Positions 12,366-25,774 of a stretch of 64,000 bases of DNA are shown here, piece after piece (position 1 is the first letter of the stretch; every line of letters starts with the position of its first letter). Made by a program: the position numbers and the translations under genes. The stretch is from positions 12,434,299-12,498,298 of the forward strand of contig OZ025870.1 in the NCBI GenBank assembly GCA_964019415.1, in the 5' to 3' direction. The DNA comes from Ianthella basta. Taxonomy: Eukaryota > Porifera > Demospongiae > Verongiida > Ianthellidae. The notes beneath the pieces were generated by a model that saw nothing but the letters and a program-made list of their open reading frames with translations, made no database searches and was not told where the DNA came from.

Positions 12366-13287
12366 CGTTAAGATTCAGCGGGTACAGAGGGCACTTACGG
12401 CGCAACCGCTATAGCCATAAATATGTACGCATATCTCTGGGGACTACGTAGCTATATATAGGTTAGGAATTTCCGACATGGCGTTCCGTTCCCTGGCATG
12501 CATCTTTCATTCTTCTTACATTCTGATCCTATATGTATTCAGTCATCATTCCATAGATGATGTCAGTAGCCATAAACTGCATGGTGTTTCTGAGCATGCA
12601 TGCATGGATGGGGTAGTCTTTAGTGTGATTTGGTTTCATTTAAAGCACACTCAGTTACAATTGTACATTGAATTTCAAAAGATAAACATATTATAGATCA
12701 GAAGGATGTGCTTGTGACTGTCCTTAATTGTGCAACCTGTGCTGTAGTTGCTGCATCCTGCTTCGATCAACTTGTGCCGATGCTGGTGCCTGGTACTCCT
12801 GACCTTTAGCAACTAGCATTGCTGATGTTTTCACTCTTCAGAACTACCAGTAGCACAAACACTCTACATGTACTTGGGTATAGTTACCCTCTGAAACTTG
12901 TGCTGGTAGTCTTTCCCTATGGTATGTAATAACACTGGTGGATGTATAGATACATCACATGCTATAAATTGCAAATTTTGCTGTGTGCAGGGTCTTAAAA
13001 TAATAAAGAATGCTAATACTACACAAATGCACAACCTTACATTGCAATCATGGTTGCCATCAATATTGTAAAATATTGCGAATCATGCTTAAAATGCAGG
13101 CACATATACCCAATCACACAAGCGGATATAAAGAAATGGATTATAGGACACACTCACACTTCCCTAGCTCCTATACATGCCATTATGGCGGCTATTGACA
13201 AAATGTTCCTAATGCACACAATACATACGTGTTAAGTAATGAGTTATGCATATTGCATGAAAACTGTTAGCCTTCTTCAAAGGCACC
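12366..13287. other. Spacer between copies A and B
   Basis: The part from about 12845 to 13287 is the 3' flank of copy B and matches the flanks of C (27425-27870) and D (46750-47188). The part 12366-12840, upstream of copy A, has no match in the window and no convincing gene. Confidence 0.6.
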
Positions 13288-13843
13288 TCATGGCTGAGGC
13301 TGATTGTAGACATCCTCAGTACTGTCCTGGATGATCACCTTCCTGTTTCTTTCTTCAGGTGCAGTCCCATTGCTCTGAAGATGGCAAAGTATGACATGCA
13401 AGGCAAGAAGATGAAGTGTAGCATAATAATTATACAGTATAGGCTTTCTGCTTATAGCATACTGTATAGGTTTTCAGCAGTCATTACAGTAACAGTGCAA
13501 TTATATTTTAACTAATTAACATGGCTAATTGCAAGTGCTACAGTGCAAGCTAACTTATAAGGGACTCTGTGAAGTTAGGACACCTCTTTATAATGAGGGC
13601 ATGCACTGCATGTATCTACTGTCCTAGATACATAAAGAGATGTGTACAAAACTACCTCTAAAATTTAATAAGGACACCTCTCTAATGAGGAACGTGTCTA
13701 CTGTCCCAGCGATTTACATAAAGATTTGCCCTCCCTCCCTCCTTCTCTCACACGCATATATATATATATAAATGAACACACACACAGATGTAGGCGAATA
13801 GTTTGTGGGCAATACGTAGCAGATTATTCACCAACTGAATGCA

Positions 13844-13915
<72 letters not shown>

Positions 13916-16900
13916 CACACACGCACACACACACACACACACAACACACACACGCACGCACACACACACACACACACATGCACACACACACACACACACG
14001 CACGCACACACACACACACACGCACACACGCACGCACACACACACACCTCATACGAGGCCAGCTTATCTTCCAACTCATGTACTTTCTGATGAAGTTTGA
14101 CAACTTCCTCAGCTGAGCCAATATCGTTGGTGGGCATCGCAGCTGGTTTGCTCACATTGTAGAAGTTGGTTACAATGTCACTCTCATCAGTGTTCCTTGC
14201 CTTATACAAGCCAATCATCTGAAAGGCAAGGTGAAATGAGTGGATATCATAACATTTACACCCTACACATCAAAAATATGCAGTAAACGTATTATATTAT
14301 ATTTACCACATCTCAACAGTTTTGCAAAAGTCAATCAAACATGAAATAAGCCCTTGCACCTAACACTCTCTCTGCCACTAGAATACATTTGCAGCACATC
14401 TAGCTCTTCCCATAACTGACCTTGGGTAGGAACACCAGTGCCAGCACAGTGGTCACCCCCAGCATTAGGATCCCACTGAGTACTCCGTAGTGGATGTCTA
14501 CCATCTCCCTCAGCCAGATGGCCACAGGGACAATAGCAATGCAGGTCATGATGGACACATACACAGAGGCTGCGATGTACTGAGAGTCAGCAAGGGCTTT
14601 CACTTTAACCTTGCGGGTCTCAAAGGCAAGGTAGAGTCCCACCCAGAGATACACACTCTTGTACAGCACAAGGACACTGACTATGACATAGTCCACTTCT
14701 GCCGAGCAAATGTCAATGACATTGTTTGATGCTGGCTAAAGGGCACAAAGAAATGGTAGTATTTCAAGCACCATATAAAAATTAGTATTATTTGTGGGGA
14801 GACAGAAGGGAGACATAGGGGAGACAGAGGGAGACAGAAGGGAGACAGGTGGGTGAGACGCTGTTACCATTAAGTGTATGTACAGTACTGTGGTGTCCTC
14901 CTGCCTAACACCGTCAAAAGAAACACAAGCAACGCAGGTGACACAAGAACCGAGGCTCTTAGAAATTCAATGATTATTACAACAGCTGCTCAAAATCTGA
15001 GCGTACATAATTAGGTTCATGCATTATAATAGGAATACTGGAGAGTACAGGCATGCAGTACACACAACATACAACATGCACACTACATGTGCATATTACA
15101 CAGGTCCAAACATTTGATGTACAGTGGAACCTGTCTATAGTGGTCACTGTATAATGTAGCCACCTGTCTAAAGCAGCCAGCCTCCCCTGGTCCAAGCATT
15201 TGATGTACAGTTGAACCTGTCTATAGTGGTCACTGTATAATTATGCAACCACCTGTCTAAAGCAGCTAGTGTCCCCTGGTCCAAACATTTGATGGACAGT
15301 GGAACCTGTCTATAGTGGTCACTGTACAATGCAGCTACCTGTCTAAAGCAGCCAGCCTCCCATGGTCCAAACATTTGATGTACAGTGAAACCTGTCTATA
15401 GCAGTCAGTACACAGGCCTATAGGCTATCATGATCATGCAGTTGAACAATGCTTAGTAGACACGTTAAGGAAAGGTTGTACGGAGAACACTAGCGAAGGC
15501 AGACACAAGGACATCAAGACTAGCTGTGAAGGTGACCTGTGACCAATATTAACAACAAAAAGGAGACAACTAACATAAATGCACAATCGTACATTTGTAA
15601 CACAAATATTTGGTGGCTGTTTGACTTACCAATTTGGTGGTAATGGCCAACAACCGAATTTGGGGTACACCAGTGAGCACAGAGAGGACGACTAGGTCAA
15701 TCAACAGGAACACTCCAATTGCCAAGATGAGTATCCAGTCCTTTGGAGGCTTCTGGCTTATCTTGCTCACAACAATGCGGTTGAATATGTAGTGAATTCG
15801 CCAGGTCCGGACCAAAATCCCTCCAAAAATAAGGGTAAATCCCAGGGATCCCAACCATAATTCAATCTATAATTATGATCAGTTTGGGTACAGTACACAA
15901 TATGCAAATTAGCACTGCTAGTTGAAGTCACATGACATCGCATGACTCACATTGCAAGCAATTGACTTTCCCACAGCTGCTAGTGGGGCCCCTGTTACTA
16001 TGACCACAGCATACAACAAAATGGCTCCCAGTGGCATGGAGTAACTGAGATTTGGACTGGTTAACTTTATGAACCTGTGGAAACAGGATGCAGTGTGTTC
16101 ATAAGTGCTAAGTGTATAATCAAATTAGATGTATTAATGAATAATAATTATAATATTCAAAAGGTGTGCAGAGAATTATGTACATATTTTTAGCACAGCA
16201 AAACAACTGTCACAAGTACATGTACTATATATAGCACTTCAGTCATACAAAACGTCCTCTGAAATCAGAACACCTCAAATAAGGGACAGTGCCTACTGTC
16301 CAAGATGCTTATATAGAACTGATCACGAGTACAAACAACCTACAAAACAGCAGCACCTCTCTATAGAAGAAAGTTAAGTTCAAGTGGTGTATGTCCAATG
16401 ACGCTTCACTGTAAGCATAACTATATCATACCTTTTATTTCTGAACACAAAGTTGAAGACAAGGCAAAAGACTGAGAACAAAATGCCCACGATGGCCAAA
16501 ATTGTCATAACCGCAAACAAAGCAGTGTGAACAGTTTGGAATGCATCCCTTGGTATGCCTCCTGAGGTAGCAAGAAGAGCAGAAACACAGAAATGATTAT
16601 GTATGAGAAAACAAATATTGCTAATTGGTAAAACTAATTAAGTGAGAAATATTGGCCAAATGACTGTGCCCATTGTATAACAGTAATTAATCAATCCTTT
16701 AGGGCTGTATTGGATAGCCTCCCTTGCAGTTACTATATGCAGCTAAAGAAGCAATTACTATATATACATACGTATATAAATTATAAAGGATTATGATACA
16801 ATTATTTCAAATCTAATAGCCAAAAGTGTTGAACAGTTCATCTTAGTTGTTTCCTTGTACTTACCTGGGAAAAGAGTTGCTTCCGACTCTCCATCAACGA

Positions 16901-18995
16901 AAACAAACTCCCGTTCTGATATCCTTGCTTCACCAATCTTAACTTGACCCAATCTTCCACTGGTCTCATTGCGGCGATATCGTCTGATTTCTACAATATT
17001 AACAGCCCTATCCTGTACTTCATTGAACATGAATGGTCCCTATGCATAATTATTGAAAGACAACACAATCTCAGTCGCTGTGCCAATTAATTAAATGCAC
17101 GAGTTATGTGTACAAAATACATAACACTTGAGAACTCACAGAGGTCCCAGTAAAGGAAATATTGATTAAATGCTTCTCCAGAATGTCCAAGAACTTCTTT
17201 GACCTCTCGCTGTTCTCAAATGTGTAGTTTTTCAAGCTCAGTCCAGCTGCAGTCAGCTCTGGGATGGATGCATTCATTGTCCAAGCTGCGGCATACACAG
17301 CATCAAAGGTGGATGCGGAAAAAATTGACTCTGTGAGATTCTCATACTCTGGTCTCATTTCTAATCTCTTACGGTACTCTTTCAGGAAGATGTTGGTAGA
17401 CTAAAAGGAATAGTTCAAATATAATAATAACAGACACTGGCATGAGAGCAGGTTCAGCAGGCCTCCAAAGGTACTAGTGTTAGAAAAATCTACAGACTTT
17501 GAGGCTTGGCATAGATATCAGAAGAATACAGTACATGCATGGGATTACATTGAATTAAAGACATGTATAGTTCAGCATGCACAATTATGAATATAAAAGA
17601 CAGGACATACAATGTGTGCTAACCACATCAATGAAGACAGTGCATGCCTACTATTCCAACTATATGTGTATGCAACTACCTCTGAAATAAGGACACCTCT
17701 CTAATGAGGACAGTGCCTACTGTCCCAGCTACATAGAGATGTGTACAAAACTACCTCTGAAATAAGGACACCTCTCTAATGAGGACAGTGCCTACTGTCC
17801 CAGCTACATAGAGATGTGTACAAAGCTACCTCTGAAATAAGGACACCTCTCTAATGAGGACAGTGCCTACTGTCCCAGCTACATAGAGATGTGTACAAAG
17901 CTACCTCTGAAATAAGGACACCTCTCTAATGAGGACAGTGCCTACTGTCCCAGCTACATAGAGATGTGTACAAAACTACCTCTGAAATAAGGACACCTCT
18001 CTAATGAGGACAGTACCTACTGTACCAGCTACATAGAGATGTGTGCAAAACTACCTCTGAAATAAGGACGCCTCTCTAATGAGGACAGTGCCTACTGTAC
18101 CAGCTACATGGAGATATGTACAAAACTATTATGGCAATAATAATGGATGAAGGCAAGACAGAGGAATTGCATGGACAAACATATTGTTAGGCTTTACAGT
18201 GGAACCCTGCCTTGCGGACACCCCTGAAAAGCGGACACCTCGATTATGCGGACACTTTCTAAAGTCCCTACGATTGGCCCTATTCTACCCGTATAAACTT
18301 ACCCTTGAAATGCGGACACCCCGGTACTTTTCATGCATAGTAGATGATGGTTTTAACGTGTTGGCATATATAAGCCATACCTCTGAAATGCGGACACCCC
18401 TATAATCAGGACACTTTTCTTGTTCCGAAGGGTGTCCGCATTATAGGGGTTCCACTGTATTGAGTTTGTCATCTTTTGTGTTGTCACTTATAACTATCAG
18501 CTACAGCAATGCCATTGAGCAAGCTTAGCAGCCAGAGTAGATAAGAGGTCTCTTATCTACTCTTGGCAGCAGCCAAACTGGTCAGGGCACAAATGAAAAA
18601 ATTCATACTGTTCGTTTCACTTACCAGGCCATAGACGCCTCTGACATCTCTGTCATCTGCGTAGTAGTTCAAGTCTACTGTAATGACATTGGGCAGTATG
18701 TGGGTCTCAAACACCTCAACAGTGCAAGAGGGTGGATCACTGGCAGTCCAGAAATAATCTGGGTACCAACCAACAATGATGAACTGGTAGTTGGGGTAGA
18801 TAATATTGCGCCTGTAAGCCTTGTGGAAGAAGGAGGAGAGAGGAAAGTAAGGATACACATGCAGGATATTATATGTTTAGTATATTCATAATAGTACCAT
18901 CAGAAGCAATAGAAATCTATGTGCAATATCTCGTCATAATTAGGAACATAATTATATTAGGTATGCTCGTAACATATACATTTAAAGACACACAG

Positions 18996-19033
<38 letters not shown>

Positions 19034-19042
19034 GCACACATG

Positions 19043-19073
<31 letters not shown>

Positions 19074-19101
19074 GCACACATGCACACAAACACACACACA
19101 C

Positions 19102-19182
<81 letters not shown>

Positions 19183-22100
19183 AGTTGTGCACACATTCAC
19201 AGATCAATATGTATATTCACACTGTCTTATACAGTATAATAATTTATACAGACACACTGTGGTTGCAAAATCCTTCATGGCCTAATTATCCCTTCCTGTT
19301 TATTGTCCACACTACTTCCCTTATTCTTCATGATCAGTTTTCCTCTTCTCTTAAAGACCCTGTTAATGTAGCTATGAATCTCTTAGCTGTTTTGAGCTAA
19401 AGGCTGTTTAAAGTGAGACATATGTAATACTTGTATTATTGAAAGAGAGAGTGTTTTGTCATCATTGACTTCACTGTACACATGTAATGAAACTAGTGTA
19501 CCGTGAAAGGTTTCATGCAGTCATGCAGCCGAAGGATCTTGCTGGTTTGAAGATTCTCTAAACTAACAAAATTGAATCTGAGTGTACCACTCATTTTCCA
19601 TGCTTTCTGTAATTTATTGTAAACATGCAAATGTTGATTGTAAAGGTGCACTCATTCAAGCAGTAATTTGTGCATCGTCTTTCACATTCTATACGTAGGT
19701 GCAATCCTGGCAGCAGACCTTGCTGTTGAATACATCAAAAATGACAGCACTATCCTCCCTGACTACTATCTGAACATCAGCTTTTTTGATGATAGGATAT
19801 TCTATATATTGGATGTCACACACATGCTCTTAATGACTGGTATTTAGTGCTAATCCCATGATCTCCAGCCAATGATTACATGATTGAAGTTTAAATCACT
19901 TATTGCACACTTTGTGTGCATTAACTAGTTAGTGCATGCTTTCAACACACACACACACACACACACACATACATACACACGCGCACACATATACACATAC
20001 ACATACACACATTGTACTCATGCACACACAATGTCATTTATATGTACACACGTTCAATAGTTCACCTCACAGAGTATCTCTGTAGCCTCAGGATCATATG
20101 CATTGACAACAGTAACTCGTGGCACTTCATTCTATTGAAGTATATTAAAGAAAACAAAGGAGTAAGTACTCAAACACACAATAGACACTAGAGAAGTGGA
20201 CCAAAACTACTCATCATTGACCAATGAAAAACTGTATGCTACCACTTGTGTGTATATAGATGAACAACAGGTCAGAACATCAATCAATCTCTGTTTATTT
20301 CAGTGCAGAAACACAACAGAACAACACAGTAGGTTATGAGACTTGCAGAATAGGTACTTAATTGATCAATTAAAATGAAGAAATCACTGTTTGCCACCAA
20401 TATAGGAATTCCGCCCCCAGCCTCACTGAGTCATTAATACAATAATAATATAATGGTGTAGTATGCAGGCTAGTTGGCATATAATATAATGATAAAATCA
20501 TCTATTAATACATCCAGTTGCATATTGGCGATTGCGACCAACTGCCAGTGATACAGTGATACAGTGAACTGTTTGACAGCTTTGTAGATTCACCCTATAG
20601 TCAATAGCTACTCACCCAGTAAGTATCCAGCCCCTCCACTGGGATGCCTGTTGGAAAGATGTAAGAGCGGACTGTGGGAATTTTCAGCTCCTCTTTGAAG
20701 AACTTTACAATTTCAGCAGCAGTCTAACGGTAAAAACATGCACTGACATTAAGCACTCATGCAATGTGCATACAAGAATTATATGGGTGTGTTATACTGT
20801 AGTGCCTGTATTGTGGGTTTATCATATTTTGTTCTCACATAGGAGAAGATGTGTTCATTCTGAGCAATGTATGCCACTTCGGTCCACTTAAAGTGGTCAA
20901 TGAGAATTCCTTTGCCATACTGAATAGGTGGCTCAGGGGGAATTGCTCGGTAGAAGTTGGGGTACCTCTCTTTGTTACTGAATAGGGGAGAACTTGCGAC
21001 ATATGCCATCTGTGGAGAACAAGGGAAGGAATGGAGGGAGAGAGATGCATGAGGAAGGAGAGAGGGGAAGGACAGAGAAAGAAGTGGTGTGGAGATTGAG
21101 ACAGACTGAGCTACATGGCCTCATTATGTCTAGGTGCAAAGCTTGACCATGCATTGGACACATATATATGTGTGAGACATCTTGCAGAGGAGCAAAAGGT
21201 GCAGAGCTTGACACATATTTGTAGGACATCTTCTCCATTTCATTTCACTTTCAATGTGCATCCCATGCACATTCTTCACCCATTCCTCACCCCCTACACT
21301 TAATTCCTCATACCTATGCACCTTCACCTCCCATCCCATCTTCTTCCACATACTTTGAACATACTAACTGTTTCCCAAAATTATATTCTTCATCCCTGCA
21401 CCCCATCACTAGTTCAACTTCCCCAAGATCTCTATACTCTTCCCTATACCTCTGCCACATTCTTTCCATCCCTCCACCTCCCATTTCCCTCCCTCCTAGT
21501 CCTTCTATCTCACCATTAAGGTGTTGAAGGTCCGTGACGCATCTGCTGGTGGTCCGGAAGAAACTGAACAGCCGCACCCAAAGAATATTGGACTGGGCTG
21601 TACAGTAGTGGCCCAGTGGCCAAAATAGCCATCTAAGGAGACAACATCGTTGCACTGCAAAGGTGTGAGAGATACAATAATTAATAGGAGTATCAGGTTT
21701 AGATTGTGATTGTGAGTGGCTTACGCATGTGAGGGTGTACGGTGTGAGGGTGTGAAGGTTGTAAGGGTGCATGTACATGTGTGAATTGTGAGGGCCCAGT
21801 GTGCAGAGTATGCATGTGCGAATGTGTGGTGTGAGGTTGAGAGTTATGAGGGTGAGAACATTCAGATGGCACATGTGGGTGTTTTGTGGGTTAGTACAGG
21901 AAATGAGGCGTTTAGGTAGTGATGTGTATGTTATAATAACAGTCTGTAGAAACATGTGAGCTTGTGATGGTGGCCCACAGAGTGTGGTGTGAGGAGGGTG
22001 GGGGTGGAAGGCAAATTAATGCTTTGAGGGATTCAAATTGGGAGCTGACAGCGTCAAGGGTGAGTGAGTGAGAGTGAAGGCATGCAGGATGTGAGGGTGG

Positions 22101-24986
22101 GATGTGTAAGTGCATGCATGGGTAATTGTGAGGAACAGTATCTACAGCTACAATCTTGCAGCTACAATTCACCTAGCAGAGGTTACAACTTTATCTCACT
22201 ACAGTCCTGCTACAACATTGCTATGTTTGGCATGCAGCTGTCCAATTTCAAACGCTAGTTTCCTTAGGTACGACTTGACATGTACAAATTTATACTTTAG
22301 TACATGCAAGGCCAAAGCAGCTGCAAGTGATCCAAAGTTTGGACAATTTCTACTAAAATATGATTTTATCATGTTACAGCTGCAGAGTACCTTATACATA
22401 TATAGGGTGAGATGTGTGCAAAGAGGATGTTTAATTGGGTGTGAGTGTTGGACAGTAGAGTGTATGTGCATGTGTGATAAAGGTACAGAATCTATTGCAT
22501 GGCTTTGGCAAACATGCCTGAAATCACAGAGCATGTGATCAAACACAGCAAACAGCAGGGAAAAGTTCTGTTTGAGATTATGCATGCCCTCTGGCAAATG
22601 TGTATATGTAATTATAATATACTCATTATACCTTATCGTCAATTAAATTGATGTTCAGGAAGTAACCAGGTAAGATGGAGCTGTCATTATTGATGTACTC
22701 CACTGCAAGGTGTGCCGCTGGGATTGTACCTGCAGAGTGTGAAAAAGCAATACACGTCACTGGTTGACTGACAGTGCCTTCTTTCAACATGTGTGTTTAT
22801 ATATACACTGAAACCCTTCAAGTTGAAATAATATATAGTGAGGGACATTCAGATTCAAGTATACTCAAGCTGCAAATAGAGTATTGGAGCAGTAATCCTC
22901 CAACAAACAGGCTATTTAGCAGAGGTACCAGTTAGTTCTACTTATCTCTTTATGTAGCTGAGACAATAGGCACTGTCCTCACTAGAGAGATGTCCGTATT
23001 TCAGAGGTAGTTTTGTGCAAATCTCTAAGTAGCTTGGACAGTAGGCACTGCATGTCCTATTTAACAGGTGTACATGTTCTCATGCCAAAGTTACTAAAGT
23101 GGAGGTGAGGAATGACAAGCAATCTACCATGAAAGGAATGGGACAGGCCTAGTTTGTTAGAACTATTGAAACAATTGCACTGAATGACTTCAGCTGCAGA
23201 CTACAATTATGGCTAGTATGGATAGTGACGAGGTAACTTGTCAGAGAGATACACATACAGAGAGAGCATCAACTGTGACCAGTGGCTACAGCACATGCAC
23301 CTTCCTCTCTCTCAACCTGTATGTAGGCCAATGCACCAAAGCCCATCCCATGCTCATGCACATCATGCATGCAAACTGCTTCAAGTTCACTTTCACTTCA
23401 GTCTTCTCTTCCAGACCATCATTACACAGCACAGTATAATTATATGATTCATAAAGAAGTAACAAGAACCAATTCATTCTCTGCTGATCATTCATAAATC
23501 ATATTACACTGTATATAAGTGACTTCACTCAAGGTACACTGTATATAAGTACGTGACTTCAAGTAGGAAGCTATTCATATGAAGGGAAACTGCCGCACGG
23601 CTACCAACCACAACACAGCATACACAAACCAATTGAGCCATGTTCCACCTCTGACTGTATGGCACTAGTAAACAATCCAGCTGTATCCTCATTCCCATAT
23701 TCCAAATAAAGCAATGGGGACTAGCTGTGTTAGCAACATACCCCCATGTAAATGTATGGGTTATTACTTCATATATACACACACCGTAAGGCTGGAATGT
23801 TGGCTGGGAATTAACTTTGGTGGATTATAGAACGATCTGCCATTGTTTCCGGAAATTAAATTGTCTACATAATTTCACTATAGCGTTATAAATCTTGCAT
23901 GCCCAACGTCCAAGTGAAATCCACCAAATGCCATAATTAGATTATGGCTGTATGCATGGCTTTTATGGGCTAAACCGACATGAGATCTCTTATACATACA
24001 TATTGGCATGATGCAGAAATGCAACTACTATATACCCCTCTGTATACATATACTGCTGCACATGTGATGCTGTGTTTCCCATACCATTCACTTTGCTGCT
24101 AGTAGCATGCAGAATACAAGTCGCACACACGCTGAAGGCACACATTGCCATAGCTATAAATGTCACATGCAACACACCAAGTTTATAGAAAACCTAGCTC
24201 CATTTGACGAGATATGATCATGAGACCTTTCAGGATTGTAGTCGAAGAGGCAAAGTGGTGTCTGCATAATTAGTGTCTGAAGGCATCTAGCAATTCTTAA
24301 CAACCTCCTTCTGACTCCCCTCCTAGCTGATTCAACAGTATTCTAACCTGTAGAACTGTAGAACGAACCAAAATTCACTACACAGCAAGTCGTAGGCATT
24401 TTATACAGGATCGAAAGGCCCTCCTCGCTCGGAAGCACGGCTAGCTTTGGAAACTGTATATACTCCCGCTTTCGCATGAGAGGCTTTCCCTGCGGGGTCT
24501 TAGTTCTGTACAGGAATAGAGCCACTTTACTTTAATTTGCATTAGCTACTGTGTACATTATTAACAAATACCATACCATCATCCCTTTGCATGGCCGCCT
24601 GATTATAGAATAATGATATAAGAACATCCATTGGATTGGCTATTATCATTGCGCGCTGAAAGCAGTCGCTATAACGGGTTAACATGCAGGTTTATCTCTA
24701 ATACAACTAAACCTCCATCTTGCCCAAAGGTGCAATGGTATCGGTAAAGACAGGTTTTATGCTGCAAGAAGCGACCTTCTATCTGTAGACTAACTGTGGC
24801 TGCATTGTTCACACACACATGCACATCATCTTGAAACGCACCTGAGCTGACGAATCCTCCGGAGCCAGAGTACAGAAAGCCGAGGTTCAAAACCACTCGT
24901 CCATCTTTCATCTCCACTGCTTGCACAGTCCCAAACAGCGCGCAGGAGATCAGGAGGATACGACACAAGTCAGCTGTCAGCGACAT
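13288..24986 (-). CDS. GABA-B-like class C GPCR, copy B (15 exons, complete)
   Basis: Exons: 24986-24842, 22729-22632, 21654-21514, 21009-20839, 20723-20616, 20131-20066, 18819-18625, 17400-17140, 17039-16865, 16561-16432, 16074-15951, 15866-15630, 14735-14421, 14218-14048, 13374-13288 (TGA). The sum is 2424 nt, 807 aa, with no break. Domain order is as in copy A: signal peptide (MSLTADLCRILLISC...), flytrap domain, seven helices, coiled coil, tail ending VYNQPQP. The pocket motifs differ from A: GCGCSVSSGP in exon 3 and ASSPLFSNKE in exon 4. Exon 7 is one codon longer than in A. Intron 6 (18820-20065) is about 1 kb longer than in A and D and contains an antisense exon 2 duplicate. Intron 7 holds a 75-bp tandem repeat and a MITE. 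Expression and ligand cannot be read from the sequence. Confidence 0.92.
13846..14047. repeat. (CA)n microsatellite touching the exon 14 donor, copy B
   Basis: About 200 bp of CA with CACG variants; the exon ends at 14048, so the donor GT is the first repeat unit on the gene's strand. Confidence 0.95.
15106..15400. repeat. Tandem repeat of about 87 bp in intron 12 of copy B
   Basis: Three to four units of 85-90 bp, each with CAAACATTTGATGTACAGTG, then GAACCTGTCTATAGTGGTCA and GCAGCCAGCCTCCC. The word TACAGTGGAACC matches the end of the 261-bp MITE in intron 7, so the array may derive from a related element. Confidence 0.88.
17671..18125. repeat. 75-bp tandem repeat, six units, intron 7 of copy B
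   Basis: The word aataaggacacctc recurs at 17686, 17761, 17836, 17911, 17986 and 18061, exactly 75 bp apart. Each unit contains CCTCTCTAATGAGG and GGACAGTGCCTACTGTCC, two small hairpins. Single diverged units occur in intron 14 of every copy and, in the other orientation, in intron 1. Confidence 0.92.
18197..18457. mobile_element. 261-bp MITE with TA target duplication (Tc1/mariner or pogo type) in intron 7 of copy B
   Basis: Ends are inverted: CAGTGGAACCCTGCCTTGCG at the left and the complement of CAGTGGAACCCCTATAATGC at the right, each outwardly bounded by TA (18195-18196 and 18458-18459). Copy C carries the uninterrupted site (aggctttattgagtttg, about 32342). The interior repeats GCGGACACCCC-like words and has no coding frame. 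A non-autonomous DNA transposon is the natural reading. Confidence 0.85.
18989..19185. repeat. (CA)n microsatellite, intron 6 of copy B
   Basis: Compound CA/TACA tract. A second CA-rich stretch follows at 19945-20030, so the antisense exon 2 block lies between two microsatellites. Confidence 0.95.
19699..19796 (+). pseudogene. Antisense exon 2 duplicate inside intron 6 of copy B
   Basis: On the plus strand, opposite to its host gene, a 98-bp stretch follows a TAG acceptor and has exactly the length and phase of receptor exon 2. It reads LAADLAVEYIKNDSTILPDY (part), against AAHLAVEYINNDSTILPGY in the real exons. The frame is open, but the base after the exon is ATA, not GT, so the donor is lost. 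It is more diverged than any of the four functional exons 2, so it is older than the B/C split. It is probably a relic of an inverted receptor gene. Confidence 0.8.
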
Positions 24987-25205
24987 GGCAGCGAACCTAT
25001 CGACGCATAGACACTTTTCTCAATGACCGCTACGATTGTGACTATTTATTGATTTAGTTATAATTATATGTACGCATGAACAGCAGTTTCCGGCCTTACA
25101 CGACGCCCGCGGTCCCTCCTACGTGGTTTATAATTACATGCATGGTCGATGCCATGCATCCCTCCACATACCACCTCTGGCACCATGGCGCCCGTTTCTT
25201 TGGAA
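24987..25205 (-). promoter_or_regulatory. Conserved upstream block, copy B
   Basis: Just upstream of the ATG, ATAGTCACAATCGTAGCGGT (gene strand) and a GC-rich block with GGACCGCGGGCG and GGCCGGAAACTG are shared with C and D. Being more conserved than intron DNA and placed right before the signal exon, it is the likely core promoter and 5' UTR. The transcription start is not defined. Confidence 0.55.
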
Positions 25206-25454
25206 GATAGAGCGGCACGAATTGCCATAATAACGATAGTTAGCTAAAAAAAACTAATTTTAAATTAGATTTATTTCTTTTAGATTCAGACTTGCATTCT
25301 GCATGGCATAAATTTACTCTACTCTTTATAGCTAGCACATTTTCCAGATGAAATTATTAAGTTCGAATTCGAAAGTTTTAACACTCAGCTGCTTTGCGTA
25401 ATTATCTGAGTATTTACACATCCTGTAATTCCTGCATGTAATGTTTGGTACTGT

Positions 25455-25471
25455 GGGGGGGGGGGGGGGGG
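25455..25471. repeat. 17-bp G homopolymer between B and C
   Basis: An uninterrupted run of G upstream of copy B. The surrounding 25205-25770 has no coding frame or recognised repeat apart from the distal B upstream block up to about 25450. Confidence 0.9.
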
Positions 25472-25774
25472 ACCACATCATTATTCAAACAGGGGTATGC
25501 AATCAGTGATAATGGTGTGATAGAAAAGGGTTAAAACCTCGGACACAGGGTTACAGGTTGCTATGCAGTAGAAACTGCATTGCTAGGGAATGCCCTGACA
25601 AGGTAAAGAGGAGAAAAAACTAGAGGGGACAAAGTGGGGAAAACAAGTTTGGGGAACAAAAGGACTGTATGGGGATACAATTTGGGGGATATATATATAG
25701 GCAAGCAATACGTGGATATGTATAAGGGATGGTGGTGCTACATGTGAACAATACATTAAACATAACATAAACCT

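Noticed and set aside
12478-12696. 72-aa frame starting MAFRSLACIF between A and B
   Set aside because: No homology seen, no match in the other spacers, and an ordinary chance length in this AT-rich DNA.
22199-22642. 147-aa minus-strand frame in intron 2 of copy B (a shorter version in C)
   Set aside because: It spans intron DNA that is conserved only because B and C are recent duplicates; it is shifted and shortened in C and not found in A or D.
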